Below, one piece after another: positions 12,231 through 28,000 of a stretch of 64,000 nucleotides of DNA. Position 1 is the stretch's first letter. The number at the start of each line of letters is the position of its first letter. The position numbers and the translations under genes were made by a program. Source of the DNA: Bathymodiolus brooksi (lineage: Eukaryota > Mollusca > Bivalvia > Mytilida > Modiolidae); assembly GCA_963680875.1 (NCBI GenBank), contig OY804585.1:42267414-42331413 (forward strand), read 5' to 3'. A model generated the notes under the pieces. That model saw nothing but the letters and a program-made list of their open reading frames with translations, made no database searches and had not been told where the DNA came from.

Positions 12231-13805
12231 TATATTGTTGTATTGTATAGTATCTGTGATAGATAAACTGAATAATAGATAAACTTGTTGTATTATATAG
12301 TATCTGTGATAGATAAACTAAATAATAGATAAACTTGTTGTATTATATAGTATCTGTGATAGATAAACTAGATAATAGATAAACTTGTTATATTATATAT
12401 TGTTGTATTGTATAGTATCCGTGATAGGTAAACTAGATAATAGATAAACCTGTTGTATTATATAGTATCTTTGATAGATAATCTGAATAATAGATAAACT
12501 TGTTGTATTATATAGCATCTGTGATAGATAAACTAGATAATAGATAAACTTGTTGTATTATATAGCATCTGTGATAGCTAGACTAGATAATAGATAAACC
12601 TGTTATATTATATAGTATCTGTGATAGATAAACTAGATAATAGATAAACTTGTTGTATTATATATTATCTGTGATAGATAAACTAGATAATAGATAAACT
12701 TGTTATATTATATATTGTTGTATTGTATAGTATCCGTGATAGGTAAACTAGATAATAGATAAACCTGTTGTATTATATAGTATCTGTGATTGATAAGCTG
12801 AATAATAGATAAACTTGTTGTATTATATAGTATCTGTGATAGATAAACTAGTTAATAGATAACCTTGTTGTATTATATAGTATCTGTGATAGCTAGACTA
12901 GATAATAGATAAACCTATTATATTATATAGTATCTGTGATAGATAAACTAGATAATAGATAAACTTGTTGTATTATATATTATCTGTGATAGATAAACTA
13001 GATAATAGATAAACTTGTTATATTATATATTGTTGTATTGTATAGTATCCGTGATAGGTAAACTAGATAATAGATAAACCTGTTGTATTATATAGTATCT
13101 GTGATAGATAAACTAGATAATAGATAAACTTGTTGTATTATATAGTATCTGTGATAGCTAGACTAGATAATAGATAAACCTGTTATATTATATAGTATCT
13201 GTGATAGATAAACTAGATAATAGATAAACTTGTTGTATTATATATTATCTGTGATAGATAAACTAGATAATAGATAAACTTGTTATATTATATATTGTTG
13301 TATTGTATAGTATCCGTGATAGGTAAACTAGATAATAGATAAACCTGTTGTATTATATAGTATCTGTGATAGATAAACTGAATAATAGATAAACTTGTTG
13401 TATTATATAGTATCTGTGATAGATAAACTAGATAATAGATAAACTTGTTGTATTATATAGTATCTGTGATAGATAAACTAGATAATAGATAAACTTGTTG
13501 TACTATATAGTATCTGTGATAGATAAACTAGATAATAGATAATCTTGTTGTATTATATAGTATCTGTGATAGATAAACTAGTTAATAGATTAACTTGTTG
13601 TACTATATAGTATCTGTGATAGATAAACTAGATAATAGATAATCTTGTTGTATTATATAGTATCTGTGATAGATAAACTAGATAATAGATAAACTTGTTG
13701 TATTATATAGTATCTGTGATAGATAAACTAGATAATAGATAAACTTGTTGTATTATATAGTATCTGTGCTAGATAAACTAGATAATAGATAAACCTGTTA
13801 TATTA
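12231..13805 (+). repeat. 1575-bp tandem block, copy 2
   Basis: Second copy of 10656-12230, nearly identical; one visible difference is GATTGATAAGC near 12790 against GATAGATAAGC near 11215. Unlike copy 1 it continues past CCTGTTATATTATATA into AATATCTG, the undisturbed sequence also found near 30060, 32900, 35190 and 43610. Copy 2 is therefore the parental arrangement and copy 1 ends in the recombinant joint. The block also forms the left end of the 8.42-kb higher-order unit. Confidence 0.85.
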
Positions 13806-14353
13806 TATAATATCTGTGATAGATAAACTAGATAATAGATAAATTTGTTGTATTATATAGTATCTGTGATAGATAAACTAGATAATAGATAAACTTGTTA
13901 TATTATATATTGTTGTATTATATAGTATCTGTGATAGATAAACTAGATAATAGACAAACTTGTTGTATTATATAGTATCTGTGATAGATAAACTAGATAA
14001 TAGATAAACTTGTTGTATTATATAGTATCTGTGATAGATAAACTAGATAATAGATAAACCTGTTATATTATATAGTATCTGTGAGAGATAAACTAGATAA
14101 TAGATAACCTTGTTGTATTATATAGTATCTGTGATAGATAAACTAGATAATAGATAAACTTGTTGTATTATATAGTATATGTGAGAGATAAACTAGATAA
14201 TAGATAAACTTGTTGTATTATATGGTATCTGTGATAGATAAACTAGATAATAGATAAACTTGTTGAATTATATAGTATCTGTGATCGATAAACTAGATAA
14301 TAGATAAACTTGTTATATTATATATTGCTGTATTGTATAGTATCCGTGATAGG

Positions 14354-17300
14354 TAAACTAGATAATAGATAAACCTGTTGTATTATATAGTATCTGTGAT
14401 AGATAAACTGAATAATAGATAAACTTGTTGTATTATATAGTATCTGTGATAGATAAACTAGATAATAGACAAACTTGTTGTATTATATAGTATCTGTGAT
14501 AGATAAACTAGATAATAGATAAACTTGTTATATTATATAGTATCTGTGATAGATAAACTAGATAATAGATAAAGTTGTTGTATTGTATAGTATCTGTGAT
14601 AGATAAACTAGATAATAGATAAACCTGCTGTATTATATAGTATCTGTGATAGATAAACTAGATAATAGATAAACCTGTTATATTATATAGTATCTGTGAT
14701 AGATAAACTTGTTGTATTATATATTATCTGTGATAGATAAACTAGATAATAGATAAACTTGTTATATTATATATTGTTGTATTGTATAGTATCCGTGATA
14801 GGTAAACTAGATAATAGATAAACCTGTTGTATAATATAGTATCTGTGATAGATAAACTGAATAATAGATAAACTTGTTGTATTATATAGTATCTGTGATA
14901 GATAAACTAGATAATAGATAAACCTGCTGTATCATATAGTATCTGTGATAGATAAACTAGATAATAGATAAACTTGTTGTATTATATAGTATCTGTGATA
15001 GATAAACTAGATAATAGATAAACTTGTTGTACTATATAGTATCTGTGATAGATAAACTAGATAATAGATAATCTTGTTGTATTATATAGTATCTGTGATA
15101 GATAAACTTGTTGTACTATATAGTATCTGTGATAGATAAACTAGATAATAGATAAACTTGTTGTATTATATAGTATCTGTGATAGATAAACTAGATAATA
15201 GATAAACTTGTTGTATTATATAGTATCTGTGATAGATAAACAAGATAATAGATAATCTTGTTGTATTATATAGTATCTGTGATAGATAAACTAGATAATA
15301 GATAAACTTGTTGTACTATATAGTATCTGTGATAGATAAACTAGATAATAGATAATCTTGTTGTATTATATAGTATCTGTGATAGATAAACTAGATAATA
15401 GATAAACTTGTTGTATTATATAGTATCTGTGATAGATAAACTAGATAATAGATAAAGTTGTTGTATTATATAGTATCTGTGATAGATAAACTAGATAATA
15501 GATAAACCTGTTATATTATATAGTATCTGTGATAGATAAACTAGATAATAGATAAACTTGTTGTATTATATAGTATCTGTGATAGATAAACTAGATAATA
15601 GATAAACTTGTTATATTATATATTGTTGTATTGTATAGTATCTGTGATAGATAAACTAGATAATAGATAAACCTGTTGTATTATATAGTATCTGTGATAG
15701 ATAAACTAGATAATAGACAAACTTGTTGTATTATATAGTATCTGTGATAGATAAACTAGATAATAGATAAACTTGTTATATTATATATTGTTGTATTGTA
15801 TAGTATCTGCGATAGATAAACTAGATAATAGATAAACCTGTTGTTTTATATAGTATCTGTGATAGATAAACTAGATAATAGACAAACTTGTTGTATTATA
15901 TAGTATCTGTGATAGATGAACTAGATAATAGATAAACTTGTTGTATTATATATTATCTGTGATAGATAAACTAGATAATAGATAAACTTGTTATATTATA
16001 TATTGTTGTATTGTATAGTATCCGTGATAGGTAAACTAGATAATAGATAAACCTGTTGTATTATATAGTATCTGTGATAGATAAACTGAATAATAGATAA
16101 ACTTGTTGTATTATATAGTATCTGTGATAGATAAACTAGATAATAGATAAACTTGTTGTATTATATAGTATCTGTGATAGATAAACTAGATAATAGATAA
16201 ACTTGTTGTATTATATAGTATCTGTGATAGATAAACTAGATAATAGATAAACCTGTTATATTATATAGTATCTGTGATAGATAAATTAGATAATAGATAA
16301 ACTTGTTGTATTATATAGTATCTGTGATAGATAAACTAGATAATAGATAAACTTGTTATATTATATATTGTTGTATTGTATATTATCTGTGATAGATAAA
16401 CTAGATAATAGATAAACCTGTTGTATTATATAGTATCTGTGATAGATAAACTAGATAATAGACAAACTTGTTGTATTATATAGTATCTGTGATAGATAAA
16501 CTAGATAATAGATAAACTTGTTGTATTATATAGTATCTGTGATAGATAAACTAGATAATAGATAAACCTGTTATATTATATAGTATCTGTGATAGATAAA
16601 CTAGATAATAGATAACCTTGTTGTATTATATAGTATCTGTGATAGATAAACTAGATAATAGATAAACTTGTTGTATTATATAGTATATGTGAGAGATAAA
16701 CTAGATAATAGATAAACTTGTTGTATTATATGGTATCTGTGATAGATAAACTAGATAATAGATAAACTTGTTGAATTATATAGTATCTGTGATAGATAAA
16801 CTTGTTATATTATATATTGTTGTATTGTATAGTATCTGTGATAGATAAACTAGATAATAGATAAATTTGTTGTATTATATAGTATCTGTGATAGATAAAC
16901 TAGATAATAGATAAACTTGTTGTATTATATAGTATCTGTGATAGATAAACTAGATAATAGATAATCTTGTTGTATTATATAGTATCTGTGATAGATAAAC
17001 TAGATAATAGATAAACTTGTTGTATTATATAGTATCTGTGATAGATAAACTAGATAATAGATAAACCTTTTGTATTATTTAGTATCTGTGATAGATAAAC
17101 TAGATAATAGATAAACTTGTTCTATTATATATTGTTGTATTGTATAGTATCTGTGATAGATAAACTAGATAATAGATAAACCTGTTGTATTATATAGTAT
17201 CTGTGATAGATAAACTAGATAATAGATAAACTTGTTGTATTATATAGTATCTGTGATAGATAAACTAGATAATAGATAAACTTGTTGTATTATATAGTAT

Positions 17301-18540
17301 CTGTGATAGCTAGACTAGATAATAGATAAACCTGTTATATTATATAGTATCTGTGATAGATAAGCTAGATAATAGATAAACTTGTTGTATTATATATTAT
17401 CTGTGATAGATAAACTAGATAATAGATAAACTTGTTATATTATATATTGTTGTATTGTATAGTATCTGTGATAGGTAAACTAGATAATAGATAATCTTGT
17501 TGTATTATATAGTATCTGTGATAGATAAACTAGATAATAGATAAACTTGTTGTATTATATAGTATCTGTGATAGATAAACTAGATAATAGATAAAGTTGT
17601 TGTATTATATAGTATCTGTGATAGATAAACTAGATAATAGATAAACTTGTTGTATTATATAGTATCTGTGATAGATAAACTAGATAATAGATAAACCTGT
17701 TATATTATATAGTATCTGTGATAGATAAACTAGATAATAGATAAACTTGTTGTATTATATAGTATCTGTGATAGATAAACTAGATAATAGATAAACTTGT
17801 TATATTATATATTGTTGTATTGTATAGTATCTGTGATAGATAAACTAGATAATAGATAAACCTGTTGTATTATATAGTATCTGTGATAAATAAACTAGAT
17901 AATAGACAAACTTGTTGTATTATATAGTATCTGTGATAGATAAACTAGATAATAGATAAACTTGTTGTACTATATAGTATCTGTGATAGATAAACTAGAT
18001 AATAGATAATCTTGTTGTATTATATAGTATCTGTGATAGATAAACTAGATAATAGATAAACTTGTTGTACTATATAGTATCTGTGATAGATAAACTAGAT
18101 AATAGATAAACTTGTTGTATTATATAGTATCTGTGATAGATAAACTAGATAATAGATAAACTTGTTGTACTATATAGTATCTGTGATAGATAAACTAGAT
18201 AATAGATAATCTTGTTGTATTATATAGTATCTGTGATAGATAAACTAGATAATAGATAAACTTGTTGTACTATATAGTATCTGTGATAGATAAACTAGAT
18301 AATAGATAATCTTGTTGTATTATATAGTATCTGTGATAGATAAACTAGATAATAGATAAACTTGTTGTATTATATAGTATCTGTGATAGATAAACTAGAT
18401 AATAGATAAAGTTGTTGTATTATATAGTATCTGTGATAGATAAACTAGATAATAGATAAACTTGTTGTATTATATAGTATCTGTGATAGATAAACTAGAT
18501 AATAGATAAACCTGTTATATTATATAGTATCTGTGATAGA
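14354..18540 (+). repeat. 4187-bp tandem duplication, copy 1
   Basis: Pairs with 18541-22727 at a constant 4187-bp offset: AACCTGCTGTATC at 14921 and 19108, AAACAAGATAATAG at 15238 and 19425, and AACCTTTTG at 17064 and 21251. It spans a run of TTGTACTATATAG monomers, two TCTGCGATAG region markers and a 34-bp monomer at 15065-15098. It appears once in the other 8.42-kb units, so the duplication arose inside copy I alone. Confidence 0.85.
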
Positions 18541-21500
18541 TAAACTAGATAATAGATAAACCTGTTGTATTATATAGTATCTGTGATAGATAAACTGAAT
18601 AATAGATAAACTTGTTGTATTATATAGTATCTGTGATAGATAAACTAGATAATAGACAAACTTGTTGTATTATATAGTATCTGTGATAGATAAACTAGAT
18701 AATAGATAAACTTGTTATATTATATAGTATCTGTGATAGATAAACTAGATAATAGATAAAGTTGTTGTATTGTATAGTATCTGTGATAGATAAACTAGAT
18801 AATAGATAAACCTGCTGTATTATATAGTATCTGTGATAGATAAACTAGATAATAGATAAACCTGTTATATTATATAGTATCTGTGATAGATAAACTTGTT
18901 GTATTATATATTATCTGTGATAGATAAACTAGATAATAGATAAACTTGTTATATTATATATTGTTGTATTGCATAGTATCCGTGATAGGTAAACTAGATA
19001 ATAGATAAACCTGTTGTATAATATAGTATCTGTGATAGATAAACTGAATAATAGATAAACTTGTTGTATTATATAGTATCTGTGATAGATAAACTAGATA
19101 ATAGATAAACCTGCTGTATCATATAGTATCTGTGATAGATAAACTAGATAATAGATAAACTTGTTGTATTATATAGTATCTGTGATAGATAAACTAGATA
19201 ATAGATAAACTTGTTGTACTATATAGTATCTGTGATAGATAAACTAGATAATAGATAATCTTGTTGTATTATATAGTATCTGTGATAGATAAACTTGTTG
19301 TACTATATAGTATCTGTGATAGATAAACTAGATAATAGATAAACTTGTTGTATTATATAGTATCTGTGATAGATAAACTAGATAATAGATAAACTTGTTG
19401 TATTATATAGTATCTGTGATAGATAAACAAGATAATAGATAATCTTGTTGTATTATATAGTATCTGTGATAGATAAACTAGATAATAGATAAACTTGTTG
19501 TACTATATAGTATCTGTGATAGATAAACTAGATAATAGATAATCTTGTTGTATTATATAGTATCTGTGATAGATAAACTAGATAATAGATAAACTTGTTG
19601 TATTATATAGTATCTGTGATAGATAAACTAGATAATAGATAAAGTTGTTGTATTATATAGTATCTGTGATAGATAAACTAGATAATAGATAAACCTGTTA
19701 TATTATATAGTATCTGTGATAGATAAACTAGATAATAGATAAACTTGTTGTATTATATAGTATCTGTGATAGATAAACTAGATAATAGATAAACTTGTTA
19801 TATTATATATTGTTGTATTGTATAGTATCTGTGATAGATAAACTAGATAATAGATAAACCTGTTGTATTATATAGTATCTGTGATAGATAAACTAGATAA
19901 TAGACAAACTTGTTGTATTATATAGTATCTGTGATAGATAAACTAGATAATAGATAAACTTGTTATATTATATATTGTTGTATTGTATAGTATCTGCGAT
20001 AGATAAACTAGATAATAGATAAACCTGTTGTTTTATATAGTATCTGTGATAGATAAACTAGATAATAGACAAACTTGTTGTATTATATAGTATCTGTGAT
20101 AGATGAACTAGATAATAGATAAACTTGTTGTATTATATATTATCTGTGATAGATAAACTAGATAATAGATAAACTTGTTATATTATATATTGTTGTATTG
20201 TATAGTATCCGTGATAGGTAAACTAGATAATAGATAAACCTGTTGTATTATATAGTATCTGTGATAGATAAACTGAATAATAGATAAACTTGTTGTATTA
20301 TATAGTATCTGTGATAGATAAACTAGATAATAGATAAACTTGTTGTATTATATAGTATCTGTGATAGATAAACTAGATAATAGATAAACTTGTTGTATTA
20401 TATAGTATCTGTGATAGATAAACTAGATAATAGATAAACCTGTTATATTATATAGTATCTGTGATAGATAAATTAGATAATAGATAAACTTGTTGTATTA
20501 TATAGTATCTGTGATAGATAAACTAGATAATAGATAAACTTGTTATATTATATATTGTTGTATTGTATATTATCTGTGATAGATAAACTAGATAATAGAT
20601 AAACCTGTTGTATTATATAGTATCTGTGATAGATAAACTAGATAATAGACAAACTTGTTGTATTATATAGTATCTGTGATAGATAAACTAGATAATAGAT
20701 AAACTTGTTGTATTATATAGTATCTGTGATAGATAAACTAGATAATAGATAAACCTGTTATATTATATAGTATCTGTGATAGATAAACTAGATAATAGAT
20801 AACCTTGTTGTATTATATAGTATCTGTGATAGATAAACTAGATAATAGATAAACTTGTTGTATTATATAGTATATGTGAGAGATAAACTAGATAATAGAT
20901 AAACTTGTTGTATTATATGGTATCTGTGATAGATAAACTAGATAATAGATAAACTTGTTGAATTATATAGTATCTGTGATAGATAAACTTGTTATATTAT
21001 ATATTGTTGTATTGTATAGTATCTGTGATAGATAAACTAGATAATAGATAAATTTGTTGTATTATATAGTATCTGTGATAGATAAACTAGATAATAGATA
21101 AACTTGTTGTATTATATAGTATCTGTGATAGATAAACTAGATAATAGATAATCTTGTTGTATTATATAGTATCTGTGATAGATAAACTAGATAATAGATA
21201 AACTTGTTGTATTATATAGTATCTGTGATAGATAAACTAGATAATAGATAAACCTTTTGTATTATTTAGTATCTGTGATAGATAAACTAGATAATAGATA
21301 AACTTGTTCTATTATATATTGTTGTATTGTATAGTATCTGTGATAGATAAACTAGATAATAGATAAACCTGTTGTATTATATAGTATCTGTGATAGATAA
21401 ACTAGATAATAGATAAACTTGTTGTATTATATAGTATCTGTGATAGATAAACTAGATAATAGATAAACTTGTTGTATTATATAGTATCTGTGATAGCTAG

Positions 21501-22727
21501 ACTAGATAATAGATAAACCTGTTATATTATATAGTATCTGTGATAGATAAGCTAGATAATAGATAAACTTGTTGTATTATATATTATCTGTGATAGATAA
21601 ACTAGATAATAGATAAACTTGTTATATTATATATTGTTGTATTGTATAGTATCTGTGATAGGTAAACTAGATAATAGATAATCTTGTTGTATTATATAGT
21701 ATCTGTGATAGATAAACTAGATAATAGATACACTTGTTGTATTATATAGTATCTGTGATAGATAAACTAGATAATAGATAAAGTTGTTGTATTATATAGT
21801 ATCTGTGATAGATAAACTAGATAATAGATAAACTTGTTGTATTATATAGTATCTGTGATAGATAAACTAGATAATAGATAAACCTGTTATATTATATAGT
21901 ATCTGTGATAGATAAACTAGATAATAGATAAACTTGTTGTATTATATAGTATCTGTGATAGATAAACTAGATAATAGATAAACTTGTTATATTATATATT
22001 GTTGTATTGTATAGTATCTGTGATAGATAAACTAGATAATAGATAAACCTGTTGTATTATATAGTATCTGTGATAAATAAACTAGATAATAGACAAACTT
22101 GTTGTATTATATAGTATCTGTGATAGATAAACTAGATAATAGATAAACTTGTTGTACTATATAGTATCTGTGATAGATAAACTAGATAATAGATAATCTT
22201 GTTGTATTATATAGTATCTGTGATAGATAAACTAGATAATAGATAAACTTGTTGTACTATATAGTATCTGTGATAGATAAACTAGATAATAGATAAACTT
22301 GTTGTATTATATAGTATCTGTGATAGATAAACTAGATAATAGATAAACTTGTTGTACTATATAGTATCTGTGATAGATAAACTAGATAATAGATAATCTT
22401 GTTGTATTATATAGTATCTGTGATAGATAAACTAGATAATAGATAAACTTGTTGTACTATATAGTATCTGTGATAGATAAACTAGATAATAGATAATCTT
22501 GTTGTATTATATAGTATCTGTGATAGATAAACTAGATAATAGATAAACTTGTTGTATTATATAGTATCTGTGATAGATAAACTAGATAATAGATAAAGTT
22601 GTTGTATTATATAGTATCTGTGATAGATAAACTAGATAATAGATAAACTTGTTGTATTATATAGTATCTGTGATAGATAAACTAGATAATAGATAAACCT
22701 GTTATATTATATAGTATCTGTGATAGA
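18541..22727 (+). repeat. 4187-bp tandem duplication, copy 2
   Basis: Almost identical to 14354-18540, with no length difference I could find. Private substitutions include GCATAG near 18971 in place of GTATAG and GATACACTTG at 21727 in place of GATAAACTTG. The GATACACTTG change recurs at 25381, so the later 3654-bp duplication copied this copy and not copy 1. Such near-identity over 4 kb implies recent origin or recent homogenisation. Confidence 0.85.
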
Positions 22728-22964
22728 TAAACTAGATAATAGATAAACTTGTTGTATTATATAGTATCTGTGATAGATAAACTAGATAATAGATAAACTT
22801 GTTGTATTATATAGTATCTGTGATAGATAAACTAGATAATAGATAAAGTTGTTGTATTATATAGTATCTGTGATAGATAAACTAGATAATAGATAAACTT
22901 GTTGTATTATATAGTATCTGTGATAGATAAACTAGATAATAGATAAACCTGTTATATTATATAG

Positions 22965-24844
22965 TATCTGTGATAGATAAACTAGATAATAGATAAACTT
23001 GTTGAATTATATAGTATCTGTGATAGATAAACTTGTTATATTATATATTGTTGTATTGTATAGTATCTGTGATAGATAAACTAGATAATAGATAAATTTG
23101 TTGTATTATATAGTATCTGTGATAGATAAACTAGATAATAGATAAACTTGTTGTATTATATAGTATCTGTGATAGATAAACTAGATAATAGATAATCTTG
23201 TTGTATTATATAGTATCTGTGATAGATAAACTAGATAATAGATAAACTTGTTGTATTATATAGTATCTGTGATAGATAAACTAGATAATAGATAAACCTT
23301 TTGTATTATTTAGTATCTGTGATAGATAAACTAGATAATAGATAAACTTGTTCTATTATATATTGTTGTATTGTATAGTATCTGTGATAGATAAACTAGA
23401 TAATAGATAAACCTGTTGTATTATATAGTATCTGTGATAGATAAACTAGATAATAGATAAACTTGTTGTATTATATAGTATCTGTGATAGATAAACTAGA
23501 TAATAGATAAACTTGTTGTATTATATAGTATCTGTGATAGCTAGACTAGATAATAGATAAACCTGTTATATTATATAGTATCTGTGATAGATAAGCTAGA
23601 TAATAGATAAACTTGTTGTATTATATATTATCTGTGATAGATAAACTAGATAATAGATAAACTTGTTATATTATATATTGTTGTATTGTATAGTATCTGT
23701 GATAGGTAAACTAGATAATAGATAATCTTGTTGTATTATATAGTATCTGTGATAGATAAACTAGATAATAGATAAACTTGTTGTATTATATAGTATCTGT
23801 GATAGATAAACTAGATAATAGATAAAGTTGTTGTATTATATAGTATCTGTGATAGATAAACTAGATAATAGATAAACTTGTTGTATTATATAGTATCTGT
23901 GATAGATAAACTAGATAATAGATAAACCTGTTATATTATATAGTATCTGTGATAGATAAACTAGATAATAGATAAACTTGTTGTATTATATAGTATCTGT
24001 GATAGATAAACTAGATAATAGATAAACTTGTTATATTATATATTGTTGTATTGTATAGTATCTGTGATAGATAAACTAGATAATAGATAAACCTGTTGTA
24101 TTATATAGTATCTGTGATAGATAAACTAGATAATAGACAAACTTGTTGTATTATATAGTATCTGTGATAGATAAACTAGATAATAGATAAACTTGTTGTA
24201 CTATATAGTATCTGTGATAGATAAACTAGATAATAGATAATCTTGTTGTATTATATAGTATCTGTGATAGATAAACTAGATAATAGATAAACTTGTTGTA
24301 CTATATAGTATCTGTGATAGATAAACTAGATAATAGATAAACTTGTTGTATTATATAGTATCTGTGATAGATAAACTAGATAATAGATAAACTTGTTGTA
24401 CTATATAGTATCTGTGATAGATAAACTAGATAATAGATAATCTTGTTGTATTATATAGTATCTGTGATAGATAAACTAGATAATAGATAAACTTGTTGTA
24501 CTATATAGTATCTGTGATAGATAAACTAGATAATAGATAATCTTGTTGTATTATATAGTATCTGTGATAGATAAACTAGATAATAGATAAACTTGTTGTA
24601 TTATATAGTATCTGTGATAGATAAACTAGATAATAGATAAAGTTGTTGTATTATATAGTATCTGTGATAGATAAACTAGATAATAGATAAACTTGTTGTA
24701 TTATATAGTATCTGTGATAGATAAACTAGATAATAGATAAACCTGTTATATTATATAGTATCTGTGATAGATAAACTAGATAATAGATAAACTTGTTGTA
24801 TTATATAGTATCTGTGATAGATAAACTAGATAATAGATAAACTT
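22965..24844 (+). repeat. Duplicate of 20.92-22.80 kb (offset 2044)
   Basis: AAACTTGTTGAATT occurs at 20951 and 22995, and AACCTTTTG at 21251 and 23295, both 2044 bp apart. The same spacing separates 38439 from 40483 in copy II of the 8.42-kb unit. This duplication therefore predates the 8.42-kb amplification, whereas the 4187-bp one followed it. Between the two copies, about 22790-22960 is a smaller 250-bp repeat of the preceding monomers (GATAAAGTTG at 22593 and 22843). Confidence 0.78.
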
Positions 24845-25074
24845 GTTATATTATATATTGTTGTATTGTATAGTATCTGTGATAGATAAACTGAATAATA
24901 GATAAACTTGTTGTATTATATAGTATCTGTGATAGATAAACTAAATAATAGATAAACTTGTTGTATTATATAGTATCTGTGATAGATAAACTAGATAATA
25001 GATAAACTTGTTATATTATATATTGTTGTATTGTATAGTATCCGTGATAGGTAAACTAGATAATAGATAAACCT

Positions 25075-28000
25075 GTTGTATTATATAGTATCTGTGATAG
25101 ATAAACTAGATAATAGATAAACTTGTTGTATTATATAGTATCTGTGATAGCTAGACTAGATAATAGATAAACCTGTTATATTATATAGTATCTGTGATAG
25201 ATAAGCTAGATAATAGATAAACTTGTTGTATTATATATTATCTGTGATAGATAAACTAGATAATAGATAAACTTGTTATATTATATATTGTTGTATTGTA
25301 TAGTATCTGTGATAGGTAAACTAGATAATAGATAATCTTGTTGTATTATATAGTATCTGTGATAGATAAACTAGATAATAGATACACTTGTTGTATTATA
25401 TAGTATCTGTGATAGATAAACTAGATAATAGATAAAGTTGTTGTATTATATAGTATCTGTGATAGATAAACTAGATAATAGATAAACTTGTTGTATTATA
25501 TAGTATCTGTGATAGATAAACTAGATAATAGATAAACCTGTTATATTATATAGTATCTGTGATAGATAAACTAGATAATAGATAAACTTGTTGTATTATA
25601 TAGTATCTGTGATAGATAAACTAGATAATAGATAAACTTGTTATATTATATATTGTTGTATTGTATAGTATCTGTGATAGATAAACTAGATAATAGATAA
25701 ACCTGTTGTATTATATAGTATCTGTGATAAATAAACTAGATAATAGACAAACTTGTTGTATTATATAGTATCTGTGATAGATAAACTAGATAATAGATAA
25801 ACTTGTTGTACTATATAGTATCTGTGATAGATAAACTAGATAATAGATAATCTTGTTGTATTATATAGTATCTGTGATAGATAAACTAGATAATAGATAA
25901 ACTTGTTGTACTATATAGTATCTGTGATAGATAAACTAGATAATAGATAAACTTGTTGTATTATATAGTATCTGTGATAGATAAACTAGATAATAGATAA
26001 ACTTGTTGTACTATATAGTATCTGTGATAGATAAACTAGATAATAGATAATCTTGTTGTATTATATAGTATCTGTGATAGATAAACTAGATAATAGATAA
26101 ACTTGTTGTACTATATAGTATCTGTGATAGATAAACTAGATAATAGATAATCTTGTTGTATTATATAGTATCTGTGATAGATAAACTAGATAATAGATAA
26201 ACTTGTTGTATTATATAGTATCTGTGATAGATAAACTAGATAATAGATAAAGTTGTTGTATTATATAGTATCTGTGATAGATAAACTAGATAATAGATAA
26301 ACTTGTTGTATTATATAGTATCTGTGATAGATAAACTAGATAATAGATAAACCTGTTATATTATATAGTATCTGTGATAGATAAACTAGATAATAGATAA
26401 ACTTGTTGTATTATATAGTATCTGTGATAGATAAACTAGATAATAGATAAACTTGTTGTATTATATAGTATCTGTGATAGATAAACTAGATAATAGATAA
26501 AGTTGTTGTATTATATAGTATCTGTGATAGATAAACTAGATAATAGATAAACTTGTTGTATTATATAGTATCTGTGATAGATAAACTAGATAATAGATAA
26601 ACCTGTTATATTATATAGTATCTGTGATAGATAAACTAGATAATAGATAAACTTGTTGAATTATATAGTATCTGTGATAGATAAACTTGTTATATTATAT
26701 ATTGTTGTATTGTATAGTATCTGTGATAGATAAACTAGATAATAGATAAATTTGTTGTATTATATAGTATCTGTGATAGATAAACTAGATAATAGATAAA
26801 CTTGTTGTATTATATAGTATCTGTGATAGATAAACTAGATAATAGATAATCTTGTTGTATTATATAGTATCTGTGATAGATAAACTAGATAATAGATAAA
26901 CTTGTTGTATTATATAGTATCTGTGATAGATAAACTAGATAATAGATAAACCTTTTGTATTATTTAGTATCTGTGATAGATAAACTAGATAATAGATAAA
27001 CTTGTTCTATTATATATTGTTGTATTGTATAGTATCTGTGATAGATAAACTAGATAATAGATAAACCTGTTGTATTATATAGTATCTGTGATAGATAAAC
27101 TAGATAATAGATAAACTTGTTGTATTATATAGTATCTGTGATAGATAAACTAGATAATAGATAAACTTGTTGTATTATATAGTATCTGTGATAGCTAGAC
27201 TAGATAATAGATAAACCTGTTATATTATATAGTATCTGTGATAGATAAGCTAGATAATAGATAAACTTGTTGTATTATATATTATCTGTGATAGATAAAC
27301 TAGATAATAGATAAACTTGTTATATTATATATTGTTGTATTGTATAGTATCTGTGATAGGTAAACTAGATAATAGATAATCTTGTTGTATTATATAGTAT
27401 CTGTGATAGATAAACTAGATAATAGATAAACTTGTTGTATTATATAGTATCTGTGATAGATAAACTAGATAATAGATAAAGTTGTTGTATTATATAGTAT
27501 CTGTGATAGATAAACTAGATAATAGATAAACTTGTTGTATTATATAGTATCTGTGATAGATAAACTAGATAATAGATAAACCTGTTATATTATATAGTAT
27601 CTGTGATAGATAAACTAGATAATAGATAAACTTGTTGTATTATATAGTATCTGTGATAGATAAACTAGATAATAGATAAACTTGTTATATTATATATTGT
27701 TGTATTGTATAGTATCTGTGATAGATAAACTAGATAATAGATAAACCTGTTGTATTATATAGTATCTGTGATAGATAAACTAGATAATAGACAAACTTGT
27801 TGTATTATATAGTATCTGTGATAGATAAACTAGATAATAGATAAACTTGTTGTACTATATAGTATCTGTGATAGATAAACTAGATAATAGATAATCTTGT
27901 TGTATTATATAGTATCTGTGATAGATAAACTAGATAATAGATAAACTTGTTGTACTATATAGTATCTGTGATAGATAAACTAGATAATAGATAAACTTGT

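Larger units (their letters stand above)
12222..24844 (+). repeat. 8.42-kb higher-order repeat, copy I (expanded to 12.6 kb)
   Basis: Aligns with 33613-42032. The offset is 21391 from about 12222, becomes 21375 after a private 16-bp deletion at 37635-37668, and holds to about 18556. From 18541 to about 25080 the second copy of the internal duplication aligns at 17204 and then 17188. Length 12,623 equals 8,420 plus the 4,187-bp internal tandem duplication plus 16 bp, so the arithmetic closes. Markers checked at both ends include ACTGAATAAT (12270 and 33661), GTGAGAGATA (14081 and 35472), AAACAAGATAATAG (15238 and 36629) and AACCTTTTG (17064 and 38439). Confidence 0.82.
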
